DNA of 64,000 nt from Mesostigma viride (taxonomy: Eukaryota > Streptophyta > Mesostigmatophyceae > Mesostigmatales > Mesostigmataceae): contig RPFO01000154.1 of NCBI GenBank assembly GCA_009746045.1, forward strand, positions 4,288,637 to 4,352,636, in the 5' to 3' direction. Under the pieces are notes generated by a model. That model did not search any database and was not told the DNA's origin. It was given only the letters and a program-made list of their open reading frames with translations. Shown piece after piece: positions 1-9,500 of the stretch. Every line of letters begins with the position of its first letter. Position 1 is the stretch's first letter. A program made the position numbers and the translations under genes.

Positions 1-553
1 GTCGACGGGCGGCGGGGCGGGGCAGTCGACGGGCGGCGGGGCAGGGCCGTCGGCGCGCGGGGGGCCAGCGGCGCTGCCGGCGCGCGTGGGCGGCGGGGCG
101 GGGCTGTCGACGGGCGGCGGGGCGGGGCAGTCGACGGGCGGGGGGCCAGCGGTGCTGCCGGCGCGCGTGGGCGGCGGGGCGGGGCTGTCGACGGGCGGCG
201 GGGCGGGGCAGTCGGCGTGCGGGGGCCAGCGGTGCTGCCGGCGCGCGTGGGCGGCGGGGCGGGGCTGTCGACGGGCGGCGGGGCGGGGCCGTCGGCGCGC
301 GGGGGCCAGCGGCGCTGCCGGCGCGCGTGGGCGGCGGGGCGGGGCTGTCGACGGGCGGCGTGGCGGGGCAGTCGACGGGCGGCGGGGCAGGGCGGTCGGC
401 GTGCGGGGGGCCAGCGGCGCTGCCGGCGCGCGTGGGCGGCGGGGCGGGGCTGTCGACGGGCGGCGGGGCGGGGCAGTCGACGGGCGGCGGGGCGGGGCAG
501 CCGGCGCGCGGCGGGCCGGAGGCGCAGCCGGCGGGCGGCGGAGCGGCACAGCC
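1..553. repeat. GC-rich minisatellite
   Basis: The block is built from a roughly 24-bp subunit containing GTCGACGGGCGGCGGGGC. These subunits are arranged in a higher-order unit of about 80 bp, marked by GGGGGCCAGCG near 60, 140, 221, 301 and 406. Because the subunit length is a multiple of three, several frames stay open through it on the plus strand. It continues past the left edge of the window. It abuts the conserved coding part of the transposase-like gene at about 556. Confidence 0.9.
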
Positions 554-2114
554 GGTGCCTGAAAAACGCGGTCGCTCAATGAAGGTGCACCACGCCGTCT
601 TCTTCCAGGTACAGGGCAACGCAGAGACCTGGTTGTCCTACCGGACCACGGAGTCCCAAAAGACGCCGTGGCAGCCCGCGGGGACTCGACAGGAAGGCGC
701 GCCACGGTGCGGGAAGGCGATGACACAGCCTTACAAGTTTGATGCGGAGGGGCGGCCGCTGTTTGGCGTCCGACTTGTGGATCCAGACCGCATTCCGATG
801 TTGCAGGACACCCCAGCCTTCGCACCATTGAACATGGAGTTTCTGGGGAAGGAGCTGGAGTCGATCAAAACAAGGGTCGAGAAGTTGCCCCATGGCATCT
901 GGCAGTGGTACTTTCCGCCCGACACCATCAAGCCAAACGAGGCCTTTTTCGCAAAAGTCCCACATGCCCCTGAGGAGGTGCCTGAGGAGTGGCGCCCTTT
1001 GCCGTGGCCATCTCGCGCGGACATCTCCGCCCTGCGTGAGCACGATGCAGCGCCTGAACCACCACCGACGCAAGAAGAGCACTTCATGGCGTTGGTCGAC
1101 GCAGAGGCGGTGCGCGTCACCCCGCTGGTAGACCGAGTTCTTCATGATGGCCACACACAGCAGGAATGGGCGGCAGAAGACAGGGCCATGACAGCCAAGG
1201 TCGCTTACTTGAAGCGCATGCAAGGCGTTGAGAAAGGCTCCGCTGTTCTATACTGGCACCCTTCAGCTGGTATTCTCTGCAACTCGAAGCTCACGTGGAC
1301 TCCAGTCCTCTTTGGCATCATCAAGGAGGTGGTTGCGAAGGAGGATGGCGGCCAACCTTCTATTGAGCTCTTTGTATACCGCGCTAAGCATTTGCGTGAC
1401 ACGTGGCACCCGTGGAACCCAGACATTGCGCAATGGCCCCATCCGCCAACCACTGCGGCGCACACGGTGATCATCACCGCGTCAGACCTCGTCTTGACAC
1501 AAGTGGTGGGCAAGCGAGGTCAGCCGCCCCATGCAGTCTCCTTGGGTGCGAACAAAAAGCTCACCAAGGAGTGCCTAAAGGCGCTGAAGGAGGTGCCCTA
1601 TGACGCGGAACACCCGGTCGTGAAGTGGCAAGATGCTGAATGCTCGAAGGGCATCGTCGGCATGGCGAAGGCATGCTGGGAAGGCATAAGGCTGCAGGTC
1701 AAGAGTGGCAGCCGCAACCTCGTAGGGCAAGTCGTGTGTCATTGGGCGTCGGAGCGTGTGACATCCGCGGACGGTCGCACCGAAAGCCGGGACGGCAGGT
1801 ACCATGGTCGTGTCGCTGTTGTCGACACGCAAAACGACATGGTAGCCATGTACTGGGGTGCCCGTTGGGAGGAGGACGCGGTTTCTTGTGTGCCTCTCCA
1901 CGAGCTGGAGGCACAGATCTGCGGGTGCCCCGGTGTGGTCGTCCCTGCGTTGCAAGCGCCGGATATCACCCTGGCCGAGGCTCGATTGCGCGAGATGGTT
2001 CCACCCAGCGACGATGTGGCGGAGAACAACAACGCAGGCGCCTCCCGGCGTCGGAAGCGAGCGCTCATCCTTGCCGATGACGATGACGACGACGACGACG
2101 ACGACGACTGCTGA
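327..2114 (+). CDS. C-terminal half of a DUF7869-type transposase-like protein, 5' part replaced by repeat
   Basis: The frame enters from the minisatellite and from about 556 becomes a well-conserved protein. This part aligns over its whole length with the C-terminal half of the second copy at about 19628-21200. Shared landmarks include PEK.G.SMK..H at the junction, FFAKVP, VPEEW.PLPW, VLYWHP, the MFWGA/MYWGA box and the CPGV.VP.LQA box. The transposase-like half found in the second copy (residues about 150-600) is missing. The minisatellite instead reads in frame into the conserved part as Gly/Ala/Ser repeats. The protein ends in an SRRRKR basic patch and a run of Asp residues, then TGA. The function of this C-terminal region is unknown. 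I infer a partial transposon copy; an alternative is a host protein domesticated from it. The first ATG in the conserved part is at 580. Confidence 0.6.
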   Translation: MGGGAGLSTGGVAGQSTGGGAGRSACGGPAALPARVGGGAGLSTGGGAGQSTGGGAGQPARGGPEAQPAGGGAAQPVPEKRGRSMKVHHAVFFQVQGNAETWLSYRTTESQKTPWQPAGTRQEGAPRCGKAMTQPYKFDAEGRPLFGVRLVDPDRIPMLQDTPAFAPLNMEFLGKELESIKTRVEKLPHGIWQWYFPPDTIKPNEAFFAKVPHAPEEVPEEWRPLPWPSRADISALREHDAAPEPPPTQEEHFMALVDAEAVRVTPLVDRVLHDGHTQQEWAAEDRAMTAKVAYLKRMQGVEKGSAVLYWHPSAGILCNSKLTWTPVLFGIIKEVVAKEDGGQPSIELFVYRAKHLRDTWHPWNPDIAQWPHPPTTAAHTVIITASDLVLTQVVGKRGQPPHAVSLGANKKLTKECLKALKEVPYDAEHPVVKWQDAECSKGIVGMAKACWEGIRLQVKSGSRNLVGQVVCHWASERVTSADGRTESRDGRYHGRVAVVDTQNDMVAMYWGARWEEDAVSCVPLHELEAQICGCPGVVVPALQAPDITLAEARLREMVPPSDDVAENNNAGASRRRKRALILADDDDDDDDDDDC

Positions 2115-2420
2115 AGCGCGAGCAGCGGTTGTTGTCATTGAGCTGCTCATGTGCTGCTGCTGCTGCTGCTGCTGCTGTGCTGCCATGCTACTGTTGCTGC
2201 ATTGCTGCCGTGCTGCTGTTGTGCTGTTGTGCTGATGTGTTGCTGCATTGCTGCCGTGCCGCTGATGTATTGCTGTCGTGCTGCTGCCGTGCTGCTGTGT
2301 TGATGCACTGCTGCATTACGGCCGTGCTGCTGAGCTACAGTTGTGCTGCTGCTGTGCTACGGTCATGCTGCTGCTGTGTTGCTGGGCTGATGTGTTGTTG
2401 CATTGATGTAGTGGCTATTG
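2115..2420. repeat. Degenerate CTG/GCT trinucleotide-rich tract
   Basis: TGC/CTG/TGT triplets run from just after the stop codon of the transposase-like gene, purest at 2153-2180. The open frames here encode only Cys/Ala/Leu runs and are not credible genes. The tract may be the 3' untranslated end of the element. Confidence 0.75.
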
Positions 2421-3278
2421 TTCCGCTACTACAATTTGCTACTGATGCCGCTGCTGGTGCTTTTTTGCATGGCAGTGCCCGCTATGTTCACACCACTGTT
2501 GCCGCGGTTGGTATCGCGTGATTTCCACCGGTTGTGCGTTGACATGTGTTACTCATGCATTTCCCGCTATATTTGGTAGCACGCGGTTTCGCGTTAGTTA
2601 GGTGCAGACAGCTGCATGTAGACAAACATCTTGTTTAAGTCGGTCAATTAACGGTTCTTGACGCATCATGGTCCAAGTCGACCGACCTGTAGGGACCAGT
2701 AGAGCAATTGTCTAGGAGAAAGAGCGTGATCGCTGCAGAAGCCGCGTGGCAGCCGTGGCTGTACCTGTAGTACGACCTGCATATATATGGATACTGTATT
2801 TGGATACTGGGTTGTTTATCAATTCTGGTTTTAATTTATTTAGTGTACCTGGTGTTGGCATGCCAACTCAGTGCTAAACTACTTTATGCACAATGATGCA
2901 ACTTGATGCTATAGTGACGTGCCACGATGTAACTTTATTAACTTCACCATTAGTCATGGGGTCAATAGGATTGCTCATTATGCCATGTTAACATGAACCA
3001 TGGGTTACGTAATAGTGAAAACAGTAATCATGATGCTCCACTTGAAGTCTCCAACATGGTCATGTTTGGAATTTTATTGATCATATTTACAATATATGAA
3101 AAGAGACAACAAACGTGGAAGCATGGCACGCCGAGGCCGATAATATATGTGTGAAATATGAAAAGAGACAACATCTTTGGCAAGCATGATCATATCATGC
3201 TTGCCAAACATATGAATGATATCGACCATGTCCAGAAACCATGTTTGCCAATGGTGCATTTAGGATACATTTGAAGCT
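2421..3278. other. AT-rich intergenic stretch, no gene seen
   Basis: Composition drops sharply from the GC-rich region to the left. The only structure I see is a short perfect hairpin around 3178-3207 (TGGCAAGCATGATC and its complement) and a duplicated AATATGAAAAGAGACAAC motif at about 3096 and 3157. No coding potential is supported. The left boundary of the retrotransposon remnant that follows lies somewhere here. Confidence 0.5.
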
Positions 3279-3740
3279 GTGCAAATGTATCCTAATCCGG
3301 TAAAACCACCCGAGTCACGGGTAGTCACTAAGGTACAAGCCAGAGAGGCAGGCCTATTTATGTTGTCTAACCCCACTGGCAAGCAATCTTTGGTCTCCTG
3401 GTTCAGCAGACTCCACAAGCGCAAGGCAGTCAGCAGCAATGTAGCTGAATGCCGTGCTGTGGTCTCATCTGTGTTGCATGCCAGGTACTTGAACCATCTG
3501 CTGGTGTGGTTGCAGCATCAGGCTGGTAGTTATGCTGGTGTCAAATCCCATCTGCTGACTGACAGTCAATCCCTTCTCTCTTTCCTGGACAACCCCTTGG
3601 CTGTGCACACCGATTTGGACTGGAGTGTCCTCAAGCAGGAGTGTACCTATCTGGAGTCCAAGACTCACATCCGAGACCCTGACAATGCAGCAGATGCACT
3701 CACAAAAGTGCCACAGGCTGCAGGGCCTCATGCAGTATAG
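3279..3740 (+). pseudogene. RNase H end of a Copia-like pol, 5' truncated
   Basis: The 153-residue frame matches the C-terminal RNase H regions of the two other Copia-like copies in the window. It has SWFSRLHKR, VAECRA, a LLTDS acidic box and NAADALTK near the end. These are the second, third and fourth acidic positions of the RNase H fold and the ADxLTK ending typical of Copia pol. The first acidic box (VDSSMD in the other copies) is replaced by unrelated sequence, so the gene begins inside the domain. It is a dead 3' fragment, followed by a 3' untranslated region and a probable LTR at 4002-4651. Confidence 0.8.
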
Positions 3741-4001
3741 AGTCCTATACACGCTGATGAACCCATATAACGGCAGAGGGTGAAGTGCCTCAGCCTAGGG
3801 CTGTTAGCACCAGATAGGAGGGTGGTCATGGGGTGGCAGGGTCTGAAGTGTCCCACCCGTAAGACTCTCTTTGCGTCATTAATTAAAGATTGAGGTCAGA
3901 AGGGTCCTCCTTTATTGATGGCTTGTTCTTTGTCAATAAAACGTGTGGTCATATTTTTCTGACAATGGTTGTTCCCAACACAGGCACCCAACCAGTGGGG
4001 A
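3741..4001 (+). other. 3' UTR and polypurine tract of the truncated Copia-like copy
   Basis: No ORF is supported here. Immediately before the LTR is AGTGGGGA, followed by TGTTATATCCAACA. This resembles the polypurine tract and 3' LTR junction of many Copia elements (GTGGGGGAG then TGTTGG). Confidence 0.5.
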
Positions 4002-4651
4002 TGTTATATCCAACACGGAGGAGCTATGGGCGCTTTTATTAATGCATCTCTTTCAGTGTCCTGGTTGCCCCTGTGGGGAACCTTGTGTCTCAGTAATGGT
4101 TGGCATATGAGTGAGTTGTGGGAAGAGTCTTCCCCTCACTCCCCAAAGAAAAGTAATAATGGGAGTTATTCTAGGGCTTCAGGCCTAGACTATCAGTACA
4201 CGTGGCGTTGTCCCCGTCTCCCAAGTGGGATACGGACATGGACGGTGGTGTAGTACACTGGACATATCTCTACTAGGATTTAGATCCGCACGTGCCATGT
4301 TGGGCACGTGGGTGCTAGATATTAGCACTGAGATATGTAGGGCACTCGCACGTGGGTATTCACGTGGTAGGGTTTATGAGCTGTGATGCAGACCACAAGG
4401 TGGTTGCAGTGCTAGTCCTGTACGGAGGTCCTAGGAGAGGTCCAGGACCGTCCACGTAGTGCTGCTAGGCAGTCGTTGCCTGTGGGCATCGTATCAGTCC
4501 TAGCTGGAGTAGATCTAGCTGGACGGAGCCAGCACCTCATTGGTTAGCACTAGTGCAGGATAGCTAGGTTACCCTAACCTACGTGCCCATGCAATCCAGC
4601 TTGGCAAGCTTGCATGGATTGATATTATGCCAGCCATTGCATAATCCAACA
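4002..4651 (+). mobile_element. Probable 3' LTR of the truncated Copia-like copy
   Basis: The block begins TGTTATATCCAACA right after a purine-rich tract and ends ATAATCCAACA, giving TG...CA termini with short inverted ends. Only one copy is present because the 5' part of the element is missing, so the boundaries rest on terminal motifs alone. No target duplication can be tested. Confidence 0.5.
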
Positions 4652-4681
4652 CACGTTCGCTTTCATTGCACAAGTGAGCTT

Positions 4682-5259
4682 TGAGGCTTGTACACGCGTT
4701 TGCCAAGTCAAGGCAACACACGTGAGGCGGGCTCGCAAGAGATGCCCAATTGGCACTGGCCTATTCTTTATATACTTGTGCACTGTGCTTGCTAGTCCTG
4801 AGCAGCCTAGGAGGCCTGCTCAGTAATAACACTCCCGGTACAGTATTCACTACCTGTACAGCGCCCAGTTCCTATACAGTAGGTCTGCTATACAGGTACA
4901 GTGACCACAGAGCACAGTCCACAGTGACTATTGCATCTGCACCTAGGACTAAGCCTGCGGTACCAACAGACCACAGGTTAAGGTTCCTATTAATTCCTGC
5001 GTACGACGTATTAATCCAATACCGTCGTAGGTTCAGCACCTGATTCCTGTCAGCCCAGGAATTACTGTCGACCCCATATGTCGTCGGCAAATATTCACGT
5101 CCGACTTAGAAGAACAGCCGGCTCGCGCTCGCGTGCGACAGGGAAGTCGGAACGCCATAACTTTCTTGATACTTGTCGGAATGAACTCGTTCCGGTGCCG
5201 CTGGAATCGCAGAGATATGCCGAATCAGGTACACGCCAATGCGCTTGGCGATAACTCCA
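4682..5259 (-). repeat. LTR (3' LTR of minus-strand Copia-like element)
   Basis: Direct repeat of 578 bp starting TGAGGCTTGTACACG and ending ATAACTCCA on the plus strand. It is repeated almost exactly at 12559-13133. The adjacent TCCTTTCTTTTCTTG is the complement of a polypurine tract, which fixes this copy as the 3' LTR. Confidence 0.9.
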
Positions 5260-5328
5260 ATCCTTTCTTTTCTTGAGCTGTAGCAGCTCACACAAGTCTA
5301 CATACAAACACACACAATGGGTACTGGA

Positions 5329-5534
5329 AGTTAGGTTAAATAGTGCCGGAACCTTTTGCCGCCTGAGGCAAATCGGTCCGTCACACTATTTTGCCCGGAA
5401 TAAACACTTCCGAGCACCCAAGTTAATTCGGCCGAATGAACTTGGGTGCTCGGAAGTGGTTATTCCGGGCAAAATAGTGTGACGGACCGATTTGCCTCAG
5501 GCGGCAAAAGGTTCCGGCACTATTTAACCTAACT
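5329..5534. mobile_element. Foldback palindrome A (206 bp)
   Basis: A nearly perfect hairpin runs from AGTTAGGTTAAATAG to its complement CTATTTAACCTAACT, centred on CGGCCG near 5431. The same 206-bp palindrome recurs at 5659-5864 with only a few base differences. Both lie in the 3' UTR of the Copia-like element, so they inserted after it or were copied with it. Confidence 0.9.
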
Positions 5535-5658
5535 AAAACCCGTGCACCTTGGAGGTCAGGGGTTCGAATCCGGACAGCTCCGGCGCATTTACATTTGCGT
5601 GCTCAGCGGCCTAGGCGGATGTCTCATATTCAACCCACCCTCCACGAGGCCAGGTTTT
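5535..5658. other. Spacer between two foldbacks with a tRNA-like B box
   Basis: The 124-bp spacer starts AAAACC and ends GGTTTT, so the outer structure is itself an inverted repeat. It contains GGTTCGAATCC, which matches a pol III B box, followed by an acceptor-like GGACAGCTCCGG. No matching A box or complete cloverleaf is present, and the T-stem has a mismatch. I read it as tRNA-derived sequence inside a composite foldback element, not a tRNA gene. Confidence 0.5.
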
Positions 5659-5864
5659 AGTTAGGTTAAATAGTGCCGGAACCTTTTGCCGCCTGAGGCA
5701 AATCGGTCCGTCACACTATTTTGCCCGGAATAACCACTTCCGAGCACCCAAGTTTATTCGGCCGAATTAACTTGGGTGCTCGGAAGTGGTTATTCCGGGC
5801 AAAATAGTGTGACGGACCGATTTGCCTCAGGCGGCAAAAGGTTCCGGCACTATTTAACCTAACT
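5659..5864. mobile_element. Foldback palindrome B (206 bp)
   Basis: Second copy of the palindrome at 5329-5534, same length and near-identical in sequence. Small differences near the centre (for example TTTATTCGG versus TTAATTCGG) show the two arms and copies are not perfectly homogenised. Confidence 0.9.
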
Positions 5865-6551
5865 CTGGACATCCTCCCCGACTACAAGTCACAACCCGCT
5901 GGGCATGACAGTCAGCTTGGATTCCTTATTATATGTACATAGCACCCATACTGGTTCAGGAGCACAAACAAATTACAATGAGTCCCTATCCCTTCACGGG
6001 AGGCTCGTTGTGTTACCCATGTACAACAAGAGGTTGGCCAACTGTGGCAGCCCATAGGTGTTCAGCTAAGAACTTGAGAAGTAATAATGTACAACCTTCA
6101 GGACCTTAGGCGAAACCCCACAGATCACCCACAACAGCTCATCAGAAAACATTGCTGACCCCCAGACGGGAGTCGGCGCCGGTCTGCTGCCCCTTATCGA
6201 ACCAGACACAACATCTACGCGAAGCACATGCAAAACACAAGCTCCTATACTCATTCCAACCGTGGAAAATCAGGGGACCTGTCGCCACCTCACCAGCATG
6301 GTGGATGGGTCAGCCAGTCCGTGAAACTCCGCCTTAAGACGGCACCAGGGAATCGAACCCCGCCCACAAACCACAGATCTGGGGAAACCTCAGACTGAGA
6401 TGAAAACCCCAGATAGACATCTCTCCATCAGAGACAATGTCAGACATTCCCACACCAGAGACATGTCTCACCCCTCAAGGTGTGCTCAGGATTATGTACA
6501 ATCAAGCTCCCAGCCTGATATCCAGAGACTTAAGCACCCAGCTCTCAGCTT
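5865..6551 (-). other. 3' untranslated region of the Copia-like element
   Basis: The segment lies between the foldback pair and the stop codon of pol. No coding potential is supported on either strand; the short frames overlapping it have no recognisable domain. Confidence 0.6.
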
Positions 6552-9500
6552 TTAGACAGATAGACCGACTTGACAGTCAGCATTCATGAGCTTCCTCAGT
6601 ACATTGTACTGGGCTGGGGCCTTGTGTGGCAGCTTTGTCAATGCATCAGCAGGGTTCTCCTCGCCAGGGATATGCTTCAAGTCAACCAAACTGGCCAACT
6701 CCTTCAGCAACAAATAATCCAGGTCCCGGCTTCTGGCCAGCTGCTTGTGAACAAACTGGACCATACCCATGCTGTCTGTTAGCAACAACGTCTCCATCTG
6801 CAAGGTCCAAGGGGTAACTGAAGCCAGCTCCAGCATTAACTCCTTTATGTACAGGCTGGACTGGATCCCCTCGCATATGGCCCTGCATTCTGCCACATCT
6901 GAACTGATACAGACCCTCTTCTGCAGTCTGCTGTACCAGCTGAACAAACTTGCCCTGCTCTGATAAAAAGCAAACAGAGCAGCAGATCTCCCCCTGACCT
7001 TGGTAACCTGGCGAGCATCCATGGAACTGTCAACAAAGATCTCCAAGGTGATAGGCTGGGCAAAGTCAATCCCAGACAAAATCAGATCAGGGGTACTCTC
7101 CACCAACCGGGCTATGACTCGAGGCTTCTCATCCTCAAGCACCTCATCAGGCATTCTGCTATGGACCATCAAAGACGGACCACAGATGCTGGCAAACCAG
7201 GCCCACATGCCTCTCAACTCAGGTCCTGCAGCCTGGGTGATCTTCTCTGGCAAGGCCTTCACAATGGTCTGTTTATAATCTCCTCCAGCCTGAAGCCTGA
7301 TACTCCACTCCCCATCCCTCCTGAACAGGGTAGCCTGCATTCCACAGAACACTACAGGCTTGTTGGGCTCCTGCCACAGCTCCTTGCCCAGTGAAAACTT
7401 GCCACTGATGACAGGAATAAACTTCTTCAGCCAGGTCGTGGGGGCTAGCAAATGCAGATCATCTCCATGCAAACTAGCATACACTGGCAGACCCTCCCAT
7501 TGGGCCAGCAGCAAACAGGGATCAACTGAAGACACTCTCAAGCCACACTCACTGATCAGAGCTTCCTGCAGCGTGAGTCTCCAGATGATTGGGCTCGACC
7601 TGAGTCCTTCCAGGCCCTTCAGAATAACCAGGAATTGTTGATGCAGCTCCAGCTTCCAGATGGCAGGCACCTCAACACAGTAAGGCTCATCCTGCTTCCA
7701 CACCCTCCTGGCCACTTCTGGATCAGATTTTAAAAATGCCCTCTTGAAGTCCAGCAGCACTGATGACATAGCTGCTCCCCTGTTCAGCAACCCCACGTAG
7801 AGACATAGCAAAATTCTCCATGTGTCGTGTAGCATCCCTGGCGTGTACAGCTCCTCTCCTGGCAGACTCCCCGTGCCGTGATACTCATTCAGGACAGGCC
7901 TGACATGGGGCACTGATACCTCATCCACAACCTTCCTCTTCAGCACAAATCTCAAAGCAAGCTTCCTTGATGCTGGGGGACGTCTGTCTGTTGGTGCAGC
8001 ACACTCAAACTGCAACCACTCCTCCAATGCCTTGGAGAAGGCGAGCTTCCAAGCCTCAAACAAAGTAGGCGAGCTCATCTCTTGGACCAGCTGGTCATAT
8101 GTCAAAGGAGAGTGTGCAGCAAGGCTCCTGTGAGTTATGCCAATACTGCTGGGGTGCAACACAGCTGGAATCACCAAACTGGCCGCTGGGGGCACCTCCC
8201 CTTCATCCCATTTTACACCCTTGACCGGCTTGGCCCTGCACCTGACTGGAAATGTTGTCCTGAAATTTTCTAGGGGAATCATCCCCCAGCCATCTCTTCT
8301 CAGAGCTGTAGCTCTGATAGAAATCCCAGGATTGCCCAGAAAATTCTGACCCAAAATCACAGGGCCATCATAGTCCTCTAGGACAAGGAAGGTCACATCC
8401 ACACCCATGACAGGGGCAGTAACCTCTCCCAACACCCTTAGATGCGTCCTACCACTGAAATCAGACACCCAGGGGCAACTTGGTTCTCCGACCAGCAGTT
8501 CTCCTGTATGCTGAGGTCCCATGACAGAAACCTGTGCATTGGTATCTATCTCCATGGCAGCTACCTCAGGTTCATCCAACTGGACAAGCTTGGACACCTT
8601 AGGCTCCTTCTTGGCTCTTTGCAAAGCCTGTACAATATCTGATAGACGCACACCCCTAGGCCTGGTGTCGGGCCGTTCCGGAGGTGCAGCCTGTCCGCCT
8701 GCTTGCCCAACCACCGTATGTGAAGGTACCCCAGGGGCCGGGCCAGGGTCACCCTGAGGGCTCGATACAGCTGTAGCACCCTGATCAGGAAGCTCCACGT
8801 CACCCCCGCCTTGTACACCAACGGGCACCTGGAAGAGGTCTCCTTGATTACCTCCCCGGGGACGGATCTTTGACCAGGACAGACGGTGCACTGCTTGGGA
8901 GCCATCAATGGCCACCCAGCACTTATGGCCAGCGGCTTCTACTCGGGTCACCACCCCATCATGCCAGCTGCCACGTTTCCCTGGAAAGCTTGGTTCCTTC
9001 CACACAACAACCTGTTGTCCAACGTTAGGTTCTAGGACACTCCAGCCCTTGTCTTTCTGCCTCAGCTTGAGGAACTTGGCCTCTAGCTTCTCCTTCCATG
9101 CCTGCTCAGCATCAGCTGGCAGCATCCTGGTATGCAGCATAAGAGGATTGATGGCAATGTCACCAAAGAACATGGGAGTCCTGAGGTTCAGCCTATCCTC
9201 CACAGAACGTAGCCATGCAGATGTCACAATGGCAGATGACGTCCTTGGAATCCTCTCCACCAGCAGCACAGTCTTGATCTCTTGGATGGCTCTCTCCACC
9301 ACCCCTTGCTGGCCGTGGCTCTCCCTGGGTGTAATCAGCAACTCTGGAAACTCTGGCAGGTTCTCACAGCACTCAAACTGAATGTCACACTGCAACAACT
9401 CCAACCCAGGGTACCTGCTCCTTGTCAACTTCAGAGCAGCAATCAATGTAGGCTTCTCCATGTCAGGCAGGATCTCTAGGGTCTTGTACTTGGTATATCT

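Noticed and set aside
86-582. Overlapping Gly/Ala/Arg-rich frames in the left minisatellite
   Set aside because: They are translations of a 24-bp repeat that keeps all frames open. Only the frame continuing into the conserved C-terminal protein is retained.
5535-5658. tRNA gene between the foldbacks
   Set aside because: There is a B box but no A box, no acceptor pairing and a mismatched T stem.
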